64,000 nucleotides of DNA, from the NCBI RefSeq assembly GCF_900604485.1, contig NZ_UWOP01000001.1, positions 67,001 to 131,000 of the forward strand, read 5' to 3'. The stretch's first letter is position 1. Every line of letters starts with the position of its first letter. This document shows, one piece after another, positions 57,350-64,000 of the stretch. A program made the position numbers and the translations under genes. Below the pieces are notes generated by a model. The model had not been told where the DNA came from, made no database searches, and saw nothing but the letters and a program-made list of their open reading frames with translations. Source of the DNA: Enterococcus mediterraneensis. GTDB taxonomy: Bacteria > Bacillota > Bacilli > Lactobacillales > Enterococcaceae.

Positions 57350-57490
57350 TTGAATCCCTCCTCTCCTCCTTACATTTACTATACCATTTATCTAAACGGA
57401 GTCTAAGAAAGTTGTTTGTGTAAAGGGCGGGAAGTAAAACAGAATCACCCGAATAAAGTTTCAATTTTTTCGATTAAAAAAACGAAATCT

Positions 57491-57519
57491 TTGACAAAAA
57501 AACGAGTTAGCTTCATTAT
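57491..57519 (+). promoter_or_regulatory. gap promoter
   Basis: TTGACA (57491-57496) and CATTAT (57514-57519) with a 17-base spacer; the following TATATTAATATAG offers alternative -10s. Strong and near consensus, as expected for gap. Confidence 0.75.
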
Positions 57520-57581
57520 ATTAATATAGTAAAGCCTTTTCAAAAAAGGTTTTATAAAAATTGTTTTAGGGAGGAAGTTTT

Positions 57582-58592
57582 ATGACAGTCAAGGTTGGTA
57601 TTAATGGTTTTGGACGTATCGGACGTTTGGCGTTCCGTCGAATCAAAGAAGTTTCTGATGATATCGAAGTGGTAGCGATCAATGATCTGACAAGTCCAGT
57701 GATGTTGGCACAATTGTTGCAATTCGACTCTACTCACGGTACTTATCCAGGTACAGTGACAGCTACGGATAATTCAATCATCGTTGATGGCGAAGAAACG
57801 CGTGTTTACGCTGAGCCTGATGCAAGTAAGATCCCATGGGCAAAAGAAAACGGCGTAGATATCGTTTTAGAGTGTACTGGTTTTTATACTTCAAAAGAAA
57901 AAGCTCAAGCCCACTTAGATGCTGGCGTAAAACGCGTCGTGATCTCTGCTCCTGCCGGACAAATGAAAACGATCGTTTACAATGTCAACGACGACACATT
58001 GACAGCTGATGATCAAATCATTTCCGCTGGTTCTTGTACGACAAACTGCCTAGCACCAATGGCTTACTTTTTGAATAAAGAATTTGGTATCGAAGTTGGA
58101 ACGATGACAACGATCCATGCGTATACTTCAACACAAATGCTGTTAGACGGACCAGTTCGCGGCGGCAATCTTCGTGCGGCTCGTTCTGCAGCAGATAACA
58201 CGATTCCTCACTCCACCGGTGCAGCAAAAGCGATCGGATTGGTTATCCCTGAATTAAACGGAAAACTACAAGGACACGCACAACGCGTACCAGTTGTAGA
58301 TGGTTCATTGACTGAACTTGTTTCTATTCTGAAGAAAAAAGTTACTGCTGATGAAGTCAATGAAGCAATGAAAAAATATACAGTCGATAATCCTTCTTTC
58401 GGTTACGATGATCGTCAAATCGTTTCCTCAGACGTGATCGGTACAACGGCTGGTTCAATCTATGACCCAACTCAAACCGAAGTAACCGCAGCCGGCGACT
58501 TCCAATTAGTAAAAACAGTCGCTTGGTATGATAACGAATACGGCTTTACTTGCCAAATGATTCGTTTGTTAGAAAAATTCGCAAACTTATAA
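57582..58592 (+). CDS. gap: Glyceraldehyde-3-phosphate dehydrogenase
   Basis: Glycolytic NAD-dependent enzyme, 336 residues. Rossmann loop [12 protein letters not shown] near residue 8; catalytic Cys in [12 protein letters not shown] near 155; His in THAYTSTQ/TIHAYT near 182. The ATG at 57582 follows GGGAGG. It is a monocistronic gene with a strong promoter and a bidirectional terminator. The usual gap-pgk-tpi-eno cluster is not next to it, so this may be a second gap copy or a relocated one. Confidence 0.95.
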   Translation: MTVKVGINGFGRIGRLAFRRIKEVSDDIEVVAINDLTSPVMLAQLLQFDSTHGTYPGTVTATDNSIIVDGEETRVYAEPDASKIPWAKENGVDIVLECTGFYTSKEKAQAHLDAGVKRVVISAPAGQMKTIVYNVNDDTLTADDQIISAGSCTTNCLAPMAYFLNKEFGIEVGTMTTIHAYTSTQMLLDGPVRGGNLRAARSAADNTIPHSTGAAKAIGLVIPELNGKLQGHAQRVPVVDGSLTELVSILKKKVTADEVNEAMKKYTVDNPSFGYDDRQIVSSDVIGTTAGSIYDPTQTEVTAAGDFQLVKTVAWYDNEYGFTCQMIRLLEKFANL

Positions 58593-58604
58593 TCTGAACT
58601 CCGT

Positions 58605-58656
58605 AAAAAAAACAGGCATCTGCTCGTCTTAATGACGTTGCAGGTGCCTGCTTTTT
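58605..58656. terminator. gap terminator, bidirectional
   Basis: Stem GGCATCTGC..CGTC pairing with GACG..TGCAGGTGCC around TTAAT, with five T residues on the plus side and eight on the minus side. Confidence 0.88.
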
Positions 58657-58697
58657 AATGTATCTGATTTTAAAAGTAAATCTTTCAACGATCCTGA

Positions 58698-59606
58698 TCA
58701 ATATTTCTCTAAAAAGCTTTGGACTTTTTCTTTATACGCAGATGGATCGACAGAAAATGATTTCGCATGCTCGGCTCCATGTACTACCCATTTTTCTTTA
58801 GGTGCATCCGTTGCTTGGTAAACTTGTGCCAGCATCGAAGTCGGCACAAAGGTATCTTTGTCGCCGTGGATAAACAGCATTGGTACTTTATTTTTCTTTA
58901 ACTGCTTGAGGACGTCGGCATCTTCAAAAAAGTAACCGGCACGCAGCTTGGTAATAAGACTGGTAACTTCCATCAGTGGAAAGTCCGGCAGATCGAACAG
59001 TTCATTGTATTGATAAGTCAATTCAGCTTTTGCAGAACTATAACCGCAATCTTCTACGATGGATACGACATTTTTCGGTAATTTTTCGCCGCTGGTCATC
59101 ATAACAGTTGCGGCTCCCATGCTGACACCGAATAATGTGATCTCTTCATTATTGCCGTTCTTTTTAAGGACCTCATTGATCCATCCGACATAATCTTTTC
59201 GCTCCGGCCAGCCAAAACCGATATAGTCGCCTTCGCTTTTACCATGTCCTCGCGCGTCAGGGATCAGAACATTATAGCCCATATCGTGATACATTTTGGC
59301 ATAATCTTTCATTTCTTCAGCCTCTCCCATGTATCCGTGAGCTAAAATCGCCGTTTTATTCTGGTCTTTTTCCGCTGGCAGATAGATAGCCCGCAACTTC
59401 AAATCGTCCGAGGAAACTTGATACCAATTCTCCCGCGTTTTCCCATCAAACCATGGATCTTTCTTTTCCGCCGCCTCTGCTTTGGGACTCAAAAAGTCTT
59501 TTTCTGAAGGGACGACTGCATAGTTATAGAAATAATTACCGGCAAAGCCCAATCCAATGATCAAAAGAACGATGACAATGCCAATGATTTTATAAATTCG
59601 TTTCAC
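58698..59606 (-). CDS. Membrane-anchored alpha/beta hydrolase
   Basis: A 302-residue protein: one N-terminal membrane anchor (about 7-25), then an extracellular alpha/beta hydrolase. Nucleophile GVSMGA near residue 165, acid HGDKDTFVP near 250, His in GAEHAKSFS near 280. HGYMGEAEEM gives the oxyanion region. Resembles BAAT/YqkD-like esterases; substrate unknown. The start is the GTG at 59606 (MKRIYKIIG), 5 bases after GGTGGAGG; the frame continues upstream to a TTG that would precede the ribosome site. Confidence 0.85.
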   Translation of the reverse strand: MKRIYKIIGIVIVLLIIGLGFAGNYFYNYAVVPSEKDFLSPKAEAAEKKDPWFDGKTRENWYQVSSDDLKLRAIYLPAEKDQNKTAILAHGYMGEAEEMKDYAKMYHDMGYNVLIPDARGHGKSEGDYIGFGWPERKDYVGWINEVLKKNGNNEEITLFGVSMGAATVMMTSGEKLPKNVVSIVEDCGYSSAKAELTYQYNELFDLPDFPLMEVTSLITKLRAGYFFEDADVLKQLKKNKVPMLFIHGDKDTFVPTSMLAQVYQATDAPKEKWVVHGAEHAKSFSVDPSAYKEKVQSFLEKY

Positions 59607-59683
59607 GTTTGCCTCCACCAATCAATTGTTGTTAAAAACAGTTTTCAGTATAAAGAAAACTTCAGGCTTATGCAAGTCGATGT

Positions 59684-60316
59684 TCAATCACAAAATGTTT
59701 CTTGTATCTCACGATGATCCGCAAAGATCATCGCAAAATCAGATTCGGTATTTCGAGCACGCGAAAGCGGCAGTTCTTGGATCTCCGCTTCAGAAAAAAA
59801 GCCCGCCGCGGATGTTTCAATGGTTTCGAACTCTTTGGGAATCTGGTGCTCTTGCGGCTGGCAGAGAATGAAAAACTTGTAGACATAAGTCAAACTTGCG
59901 GGATAATCGTGCTTGCTTTTATCTTTGACTGCCAATAAGCGTTGAGCACAACAGTGGATGTTGGCTTCTTCCAGCACTTCTTTTTCAGCGATTTCAAAAG
60001 GTGAATAGCCAATATCCGCCCAACCGCCAGGCAGTGCCCATGTCCCATCGCTTTTTTCTTTCACTAATAATAAGCGGTCTTCAGAAAAAATGACAGCTCG
60101 GATATCGACTTTTGGCGTGGCGTAGCCTTCATCGGTTTCCATATAATATCGAATCTTCTCAGCAGGAAGATCTGTCAACGACTGGGTCAATTCAGTTGTG
60201 ACTTGTAAAATCTGCGTGTATCGCTCTGAATCAAACACGTCTTTTCCATAGGTCAAACCGGTTTGCGCGATGCCTTGTAATTTACTCAACAGCAAAGCGA
60301 TTTTTTTCTCATCCAT
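59684..60316 (-). CDS. Nudix hydrolase
   Basis: A 210-residue Nudix enzyme with an N-terminal helical cap (about 1-55) as in the Hydrolase_N2 family, then the Nudix domain. The Nudix box spans about 98-120 (GGWADIGYSPFEIAEKEVLEE), with the metal-binding Glu residues in EKEVLEE. Typical targets are ADP-ribose or other nucleotide-sugar diphosphates. The ATG at 60316 has GAGGTGAG. It seems to be a single gene. Confidence 0.88.
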   Translation of the reverse strand: MDEKKIALLLSKLQGIAQTGLTYGKDVFDSERYTQILQVTTELTQSLTDLPAEKIRYYMETDEGYATPKVDIRAVIFSEDRLLLVKEKSDGTWALPGGWADIGYSPFEIAEKEVLEEANIHCCAQRLLAVKDKSKHDYPASLTYVYKFFILCQPQEHQIPKEFETIETSAAGFFSEAEIQELPLSRARNTESDFAMIFADHREIQETFCD

Positions 60317-60387
60317 CTTCTCACCTCTTCACTATACAAATTAACACATAAAACCTGTCAAAGTATCTTACAAAGTAAAGATAAGAG

Positions 60388-60430
60388 AAAGCGGCCGCTG
60401 CAAAACAAAAATGTTTTGCGGCAGCCGCTT
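60388..60430 (-). terminator. GC-rich hairpin after the MupG-like gene
   Basis: AAGCGGC/GCCGCTT outer stem with an inner CGCAAAAC/GTTTTGC stem. T residues after it are interrupted, so termination strength is uncertain. It carries a NotI site (60391-60398). Confidence 0.65.
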
Positions 60431-60460
60431 GGTCTTTTAATTCAAGGATCATTCCAATGA

Positions 60461-61552
60461 TTATTTATTTTCCACTAATTTAAAGTTGGACCAAGGTTTA
60501 ATGAAGTCCAATAAAAACAGTTCGTCATCAGAGATTCGGCCCACAACGTTTACACGACCGTCGTTTTTCATATCTTTCAAAGCGATCTGTGTTTCCCCTT
60601 TGTATTGACCGTATTCCACATTATCGATCAAAACATCGCCATGAGTCATATCTTTAGTATTATGAGGAGGAAATTCCTTATCTTTGTAATAAACACGAGT
60701 CATAGTAGAACGCAGGATATATTCAGAACGATCCCCACGATAGCTATGCAGATTGTCGAATAGACAAACTCGTTCATTTTCGGTAATATCATCTGCCACA
60801 TCCACTTTCAAAGTTGGATAAGGAGCGTTGAATGCTTCAGCCATTGCTTTCATTTCTGCTTCAGAAGCATATGCGTTACCGATGGTGATATCATCGATCA
60901 GACCAGTTAATACTAAATGTTTCACTTGCGTCGCGATCTCTAAATCACGGTGATCTTCTAATGAACATAATCCGTCTTGTGTCGGCCATGGTCCAAATGT
61001 GGCATCATGAGAGTTCACAAAAGCCATTGTATTGATATTATATTTCCGGAATTTTTTCGAACAATAAACAAAGTGATCATAACTTAATCCAGAATAACGA
61101 TGAGGATAGAAATTATGTGATCCTAGTAATTGATTCGTGTTTGGTGAGTAGCTCATGATATTATCTAAATAATTCGTTCCGCTGCTCATATTGATCTCGA
61201 TCTTGATTCCATACGGATTACGAGTCATTCGCGCTTCTTCCGCACCTGTAAACCCTACGTCCAGACGAACACCGTCTGCTCCCATGTCTTTAAAGAAAGA
61301 CAGATCATCGTAAGAAATATCTAACTGATCGAATAACGCTGGATTGATGTCTACCATCACTTCCATATCCAACTGGTTCGCATAGTCGACAACTTTTTTG
61401 AATTCAGCTAATACTTTTTCTTTGTCGTCTTTGATTTGTAAAAGGCTGGTAAATACCCGTTTAAAGCCATATTTATGCGCCAAATCCAAATATGCTTTAT
61501 CCTTTTCAAATGTTGAACGTTCTGGATAAATCGAAATACCTAATTTTCCCAT
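60461..61552 (-). CDS. MupG-like 6-phospho-N-acetylmuramidase (DUF871)
   Basis: A 363-residue cytoplasmic TIM-barrel protein. It fits the DUF871 family, whose S. aureus member MupG cleaves MurNAc-6P-GlcNAc from recycled peptidoglycan. N-terminal barrel with LGISIYPERS, DINPALF, DGVRLDVGF, KIEINMSSGTN and the conserved NFYPHRYSGLS and HDATFGPWPTQDGL; C-terminal cyclophilin-like domain from about 240. No murQ or sugar PTS gene is beside it, so the pathway link is family inference. The ATG at 61552 follows AGGAGG. Confidence 0.85.
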   Translation of the reverse strand: MGKLGISIYPERSTFEKDKAYLDLAHKYGFKRVFTSLLQIKDDKEKVLAEFKKVVDYANQLDMEVMVDINPALFDQLDISYDDLSFFKDMGADGVRLDVGFTGAEEARMTRNPYGIKIEINMSSGTNYLDNIMSYSPNTNQLLGSHNFYPHRYSGLSYDHFVYCSKKFRKYNINTMAFVNSHDATFGPWPTQDGLCSLEDHRDLEIATQVKHLVLTGLIDDITIGNAYASEAEMKAMAEAFNAPYPTLKVDVADDITENERVCLFDNLHSYRGDRSEYILRSTMTRVYYKDKEFPPHNTKDMTHGDVLIDNVEYGQYKGETQIALKDMKNDGRVNVVGRISDDELFLLDFIKPWSNFKLVENK

Positions 61553-61592
61553 TGTGAATCCTCCTAGTAACAACTATTTGTGAATGCACTTA

Positions 61593-61621
61593 CATTATAA
61601 CACTCCCAAAAAATTTGGTCT
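61593..61621 (-). promoter_or_regulatory. Candidate promoter of the MupG-like gene
   Basis: Minus-strand TAGACC and TATAAT with a 17-base spacer (about 61593-61621). The -10 is perfect, the -35 weak. Confidence 0.55.
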
Positions 61622-61653
61622 ACACCTCTTCTCTTCATTCCTAGAATTTTTAG

Positions 61654-61671
61654 AAACACTAGCCAGTGTTT
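61654..61671 (+). repeat. Inverted repeat upstream of the cyclophilin gene
   Basis: AAACACT-AGCC-AGTGTTT, a perfect 7-base stem with a 4-base loop. It lies near the expected promoter of the cyclophilin gene; operator or mRNA hairpin cannot be separated by sight. Confidence 0.5.
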
Positions 61672-61719
61672 TAGTTATTTGATATGCTTAGTGAGAATAC
61701 AAATGGAAAGGAACATGAT

Positions 61720-62469
61720 ATGAAAACAAAACAATGGCTCACTATCGGATCGATTGCGGCAGCTTTACTTTTAAGCGCTTGCGGCAACACTGCTACAAAT
61801 TCATCAGAAAGCTCCACAACAGAACAAACTACCTCTTCTTCAGTAGACTTTAGTTCTTTAAAGTTGCCTCAATTGAATAACGAGGCAGCTGAAAATGAAG
61901 ATCTGATCGAAATGGAAACAACAGCCGGCTCCATGAAAATCAAATTATTCCCTGATTTGGCGCCAAAAGCTGTCGAAAATTTTATCACACACGCGAAAGA
62001 AGGCTATTATGACGGTCTGACATTCCACCGTACTGTTGAAGATTTCATGATCCAAGGGGGCGATCCTAAAGGTGATGGAACTGGCGGCGAAAGCATCTGG
62101 GGCGAAGGATTCGGCACAGAGATCTCTGATGAGCTGTATCATATTCGCGGTGCTCTTTCGATGGCGCAATCCAGCCAGCCTAATAGTATCGGCAGCCAAT
62201 TTTTCATCGTACAAAACCATGATGACATGTCAAAAGGATTGGCAAAACAATTTACACCGGAAAAAATCATCGAAGCCTATAAAAAAGGCGGCGCGCCAAG
62301 CCTTGATGGCCAGTATACTGTCTTTGGGCAAGTAGTGGAAGGATTAGACATCGTTGATAAGATCGCTGAAGCTGAAACTACCGGAGAAGCCAACAGTATG
62401 GGTGAAGATTCGACACCAAAAGATCCTGTCAAGATCAAATCTATCAAGATCCTGCAAGAAGCAAAATAA
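61720..62469 (+). CDS. Lipoprotein peptidyl-prolyl isomerase (cyclophilin type)
   Basis: A 249-residue exported lipoprotein. The signal peptide ends in the lipobox LLLSAC with Cys near residue 20, then a Ser/Thr-rich linker (25-42). The cyclophilin domain (about 60-245) has FHRTVEDFMIQGGDPKGDGTGG and SQFFIV motifs carrying the catalytic Arg and Phe residues. It likely assists folding of secreted proteins at the membrane's outer face; LspA (9487) is the expected processing enzyme. The ATG at 61720 has GGAAAGGA; the longer frame lacks a site. Confidence 0.93.
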   Translation: MKTKQWLTIGSIAAALLLSACGNTATNSSESSTTEQTTSSSVDFSSLKLPQLNNEAAENEDLIEMETTAGSMKIKLFPDLAPKAVENFITHAKEGYYDGLTFHRTVEDFMIQGGDPKGDGTGGESIWGEGFGTEISDELYHIRGALSMAQSSQPNSIGSQFFIVQNHDDMSKGLAKQFTPEKIIEAYKKGGAPSLDGQYTVFGQVVEGLDIVDKIAEAETTGEANSMGEDSTPKDPVKIKSIKILQEAK

Positions 62470-62494
62470 GCAGACGATCATAAATGAACTGATT

Positions 62495-62538
62495 AAAAAA
62501 AGCTTCGAATGACTATTTGATCATTCGGAGCTTTTTCT
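62495..62538. terminator. Terminator between the cyclophilin gene and fabZ
   Basis: Stem AAAAAGCT.CGAATGA with TCATTCG.AGCTTTTT around an 8-base loop, one mismatch, T-rich on both sides. Confidence 0.9.
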
Positions 62539-62570
62539 TTATTAGCGAATATTTTCTGTTTTTTAATCTT

Positions 62571-63011
62571 TTATCGTTGGTCGCCTACGATGAAAGTAAA
62601 TTCGCATTCCGCGGCTTTTTCTCCTTCAACGGTCGCTACTGCATTGGCAGTCCCCACGTTTCCTTTGATCTTAGTGATCTCAAACATCAATTTCATCACG
62701 TCACCAGGAGTAACTTTGCGGCGGAATTTTGCTTTATTGATACCGCCGATATACGCTGTGCGTCCTAAAAATTCTTCTGATTTCAAAATCAAGATCGATC
62801 CGGCTTGCGCCAAAGTTTCAAGGATCAGCGCGCCTGGCATCACAGGATTTCCCGGAAAATGTCCTTGGAAAAAGTCCTCGTTCATCGTCACATTTTTCGT
62901 AGCAATGATTTTTTTACCTGGTTCTAACGCATCAACATAATCAATATAAAAAATCGGGTAGCGATTCGGGATCAATTCCATTACTTCAACTTCTGATAAA
63001 TACTTTTCCAT
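62571..63011 (-). CDS. fabZ: 3-hydroxyacyl-ACP dehydratase, FabZ/FabN type
   Basis: Dehydrates 3-hydroxyacyl-ACP in fatty acid elongation. The 147-residue hot-dog-fold protein has the catalytic His in FFQGHFPGNPVMPGALILE near residue 50 and its Glu partner in LILETLAQ. In enterococci a FabZ homologue beside fabI (FabN) also isomerises to make unsaturated fatty acids; the location fits, but the two cannot be told apart by eye and no fabO follows. The ATG at 63011 has AAAGGAG. Divergent from fabI with FabT-like sites between. Confidence 0.88.
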   Translation of the reverse strand: MEKYLSEVEVMELIPNRYPIFYIDYVDALEPGKKIIATKNVTMNEDFFQGHFPGNPVMPGALILETLAQAGSILILKSEEFLGRTAYIGGINKAKFRRKVTPGDVMKLMFEITKIKGNVGTANAVATVEGEKAAECEFTFIVGDQR

Positions 63012-63042
63012 AAGCTCTCTCCTTTGAGAATTCTTTATATTT

Positions 63043-63059
63043 ACTTTGATAATCAAAAT
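63043..63059. promoter_or_regulatory. FabT-like operator 1
   Basis: Palindrome ACTTTGATAATCAAAAT resembles the FabT box (ATTTGATTATCAAAT type). It overlaps the -10 (TATTTT, 63055-63060) of a minus-strand fabZ promoter whose -35 TTGCAA is at 63078-63083, 17 bases away. Confidence 0.72.
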
Positions 63060-63107
63060 AACATAAACATTTAATTCTTGCAAATTATGAATCAATTAGA
63101 AAAAATT

Positions 63108-63139
63108 AGTTTGACAATCAAAACATTTTAGCTAATAAT
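63108..63139 (+). promoter_or_regulatory. fabI promoter with FabT-like operator 2
   Basis: TTGACA (63111-63116), a 17-base spacer and AATAAT (63134-63139). The box AGTTTGACAATCAAAAC (63108-63124) covers the -35, so FabT-acyl-ACP would block RNA polymerase. Confidence 0.75.
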
Positions 63140-63201
63140 AAAGCAAGGTTGAAAAAAGATGACCTTTTTACTGAAATTATTCATTTTCAAGGAGTGTAAA
63201 C

Positions 63202-63957
63202 ATGAGCTTTTTAAGTGGAAAAAAAATAGTTGTAATGGGCGTTGCCAACAAACGCAGTATCGCATGGGGCTGTGCTCAAGCTTTACGCCAACAAGGTGCC
63301 GAAGTCATCTATACGTATCAAAATGAGCGAATGAAAAAATCTTTAGAAAAACTGTTGGAGGAAAACGAATTTACTGTCGAATGCGATGTTGCCAGCGATG
63401 AAAGTATCCAACAAGCCTTTGAAACGATCAAAGACTACGCGGGTGAGATCCATGGTATCGTCCACGCTATCGCTTATGCGAATAAAGATGATCTTTCAGG
63501 GGATGTAACAGCAATCACACGCGAAGGATACCAATTAGCGCAAGATATCAGTGCTTATTCTTTGATCGCGGTCACTCGCTACGCACAACCGATCTTAGCG
63601 GAAAACAGCGGCATCGTGACGATGTCTTATTTAGGCGCCCAACGAGCTGTTCCTAATTATAATATGATGGGTATCGCGAAAGCTGCATTAGAAGCAGAAG
63701 TGCGCTATCTGGCAGCAGAGCTTTCTCCAAAGAATATCCGTGTGAACGCCATCTCAGCCGGTGCCATCAAGACATTGGCAGTTACTGGTGTCAAAGACTA
63801 CCAAAAATTGATCCAACTTTCTGAAGACCGTACTCCTGACCATGTGGGTGTAACCATCGAAGAAGTCGGCAATTCATGTGCCTTTTTGGTGAGTCCTCTT
63901 TCCAGCGGGATCATCGGTGAAGTGATCTACGTCGATAAAGGCGTCCACCTTTCATAA
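63202..63957 (+). CDS. fabI: Enoyl-ACP reductase FabI
   Basis: NADH-dependent reductase completing each fatty-acid elongation cycle; target of triclosan. The 251-residue SDR-type protein has the cofactor region VMGVANKRSIAWGCA near residue 12, AYANKDDLSGD in the substrate loop, and the FabI catalytic pair Tyr-x6-Lys in YNMMGIAK near 156. The ATG at 63202 has AAGGAG. The trailing bases to 64000 start a likely terminator (AAAAAATCGGCTGCAG...) cut by the window edge. Confidence 0.96.
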   Translation: MSFLSGKKIVVMGVANKRSIAWGCAQALRQQGAEVIYTYQNERMKKSLEKLLEENEFTVECDVASDESIQQAFETIKDYAGEIHGIVHAIAYANKDDLSGDVTAITREGYQLAQDISAYSLIAVTRYAQPILAENSGIVTMSYLGAQRAVPNYNMMGIAKAALEAEVRYLAAELSPKNIRVNAISAGAIKTLAVTGVKDYQKLIQLSEDRTPDHVGVTIEEVGNSCAFLVSPLSSGIIGEVIYVDKGVHLS

Positions 63958-64000
63958 TTATTTTCATTAAAAAAATCGGCTGCAGTTTGCTTCTCATTAG

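Noticed and set aside
63958-64000. Possible terminator of fabI at the window edge
   Set aside because: Only the left part (AAAAAATCGGCTGCAG) is visible; the partner arm lies outside, so it cannot be confirmed.

Overview
This window looks like ordinary core chromosome of a low-GC Gram-positive lactic acid bacterium, most likely an Enterococcus. Signs of this are strong AGGAGG ribosome sites before nearly every gene, a PyrR-attenuated pyr operon, an alanyl T-box, a class B RNase P RNA, the ebsA/ebsB pair known from enterococci, a divergent fabZ-fabI pair with FabT-like operators, and a MerR regulator divergent from a heterodimeric ABC exporter as in the enterococcal chlR-efrEF locus. The genus call is inference from gene content and recalled families; no search was run. 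No insertion sequence, prophage, CRISPR array, integrase or rRNA/tRNA gene was seen.

Layout, left to right. 1-8600: minus-strand pyr operon (pyrR-pyrP-pyrB-pyrC-carA-carB, then the first codons of the next gene) behind one PyrR attenuator. 8595-11180: operon of a small membrane protein, a HEPN-like/CBS protein, lspA and rluD. 11250-16800: fhs, ebsA/ebsB-like genes, cardiolipin synthase and a cation efflux protein. 16923-17011: an unexplained nested inverted repeat. 17080-20006: alaS with T-box leader. 20011-26853: a formylglycine-enzyme-like protein, a GNAT, a P1B metal ATPase, cshB, a VanZ/RDD protein and a small membrane protein. 26965-31071: an uncharacterised two-gene unit, an HD hydrolase, an M32 carboxypeptidase and a THUMP methyltransferase. 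31084-37048: cell-cycle and DNA-repair block (rnpB, gpsB, ypsA, recU, pbp1a, nth, dnaD). 37233-40143: ridA, perR, cysK and a LysM glucosaminidase. 40369-44829: the ABC exporter pair and its MerR regulator. 44861-49117: a membrane protein, tkt, DUF896, lexA and a LexA-boxed small membrane protein. 49116-54930: apt, recJ, lapA-like, SDR, rnz and DUF1269. 55084-64000: obgE, DUF421, gap, alpha/beta hydrolase, Nudix, MupG-like, lipoprotein cyclophilin, fabZ and fabI.

Much of the regulation can be read directly: PyrR attenuation, T-box attenuation, a MerR promoter with a 19-bp spacer, LexA boxes placed inside promoters, FabT-type boxes on two divergent promoters, and many intrinsic terminators. No obvious new large system is present. 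The best candidates for undescribed biology are the HEPN-CBS operon, the LexA-controlled 71-residue membrane protein, the 121/70-residue gene pair, the degenerate formylglycine-enzyme-like protein and the nested inverted repeat upstream of the cation efflux gene.
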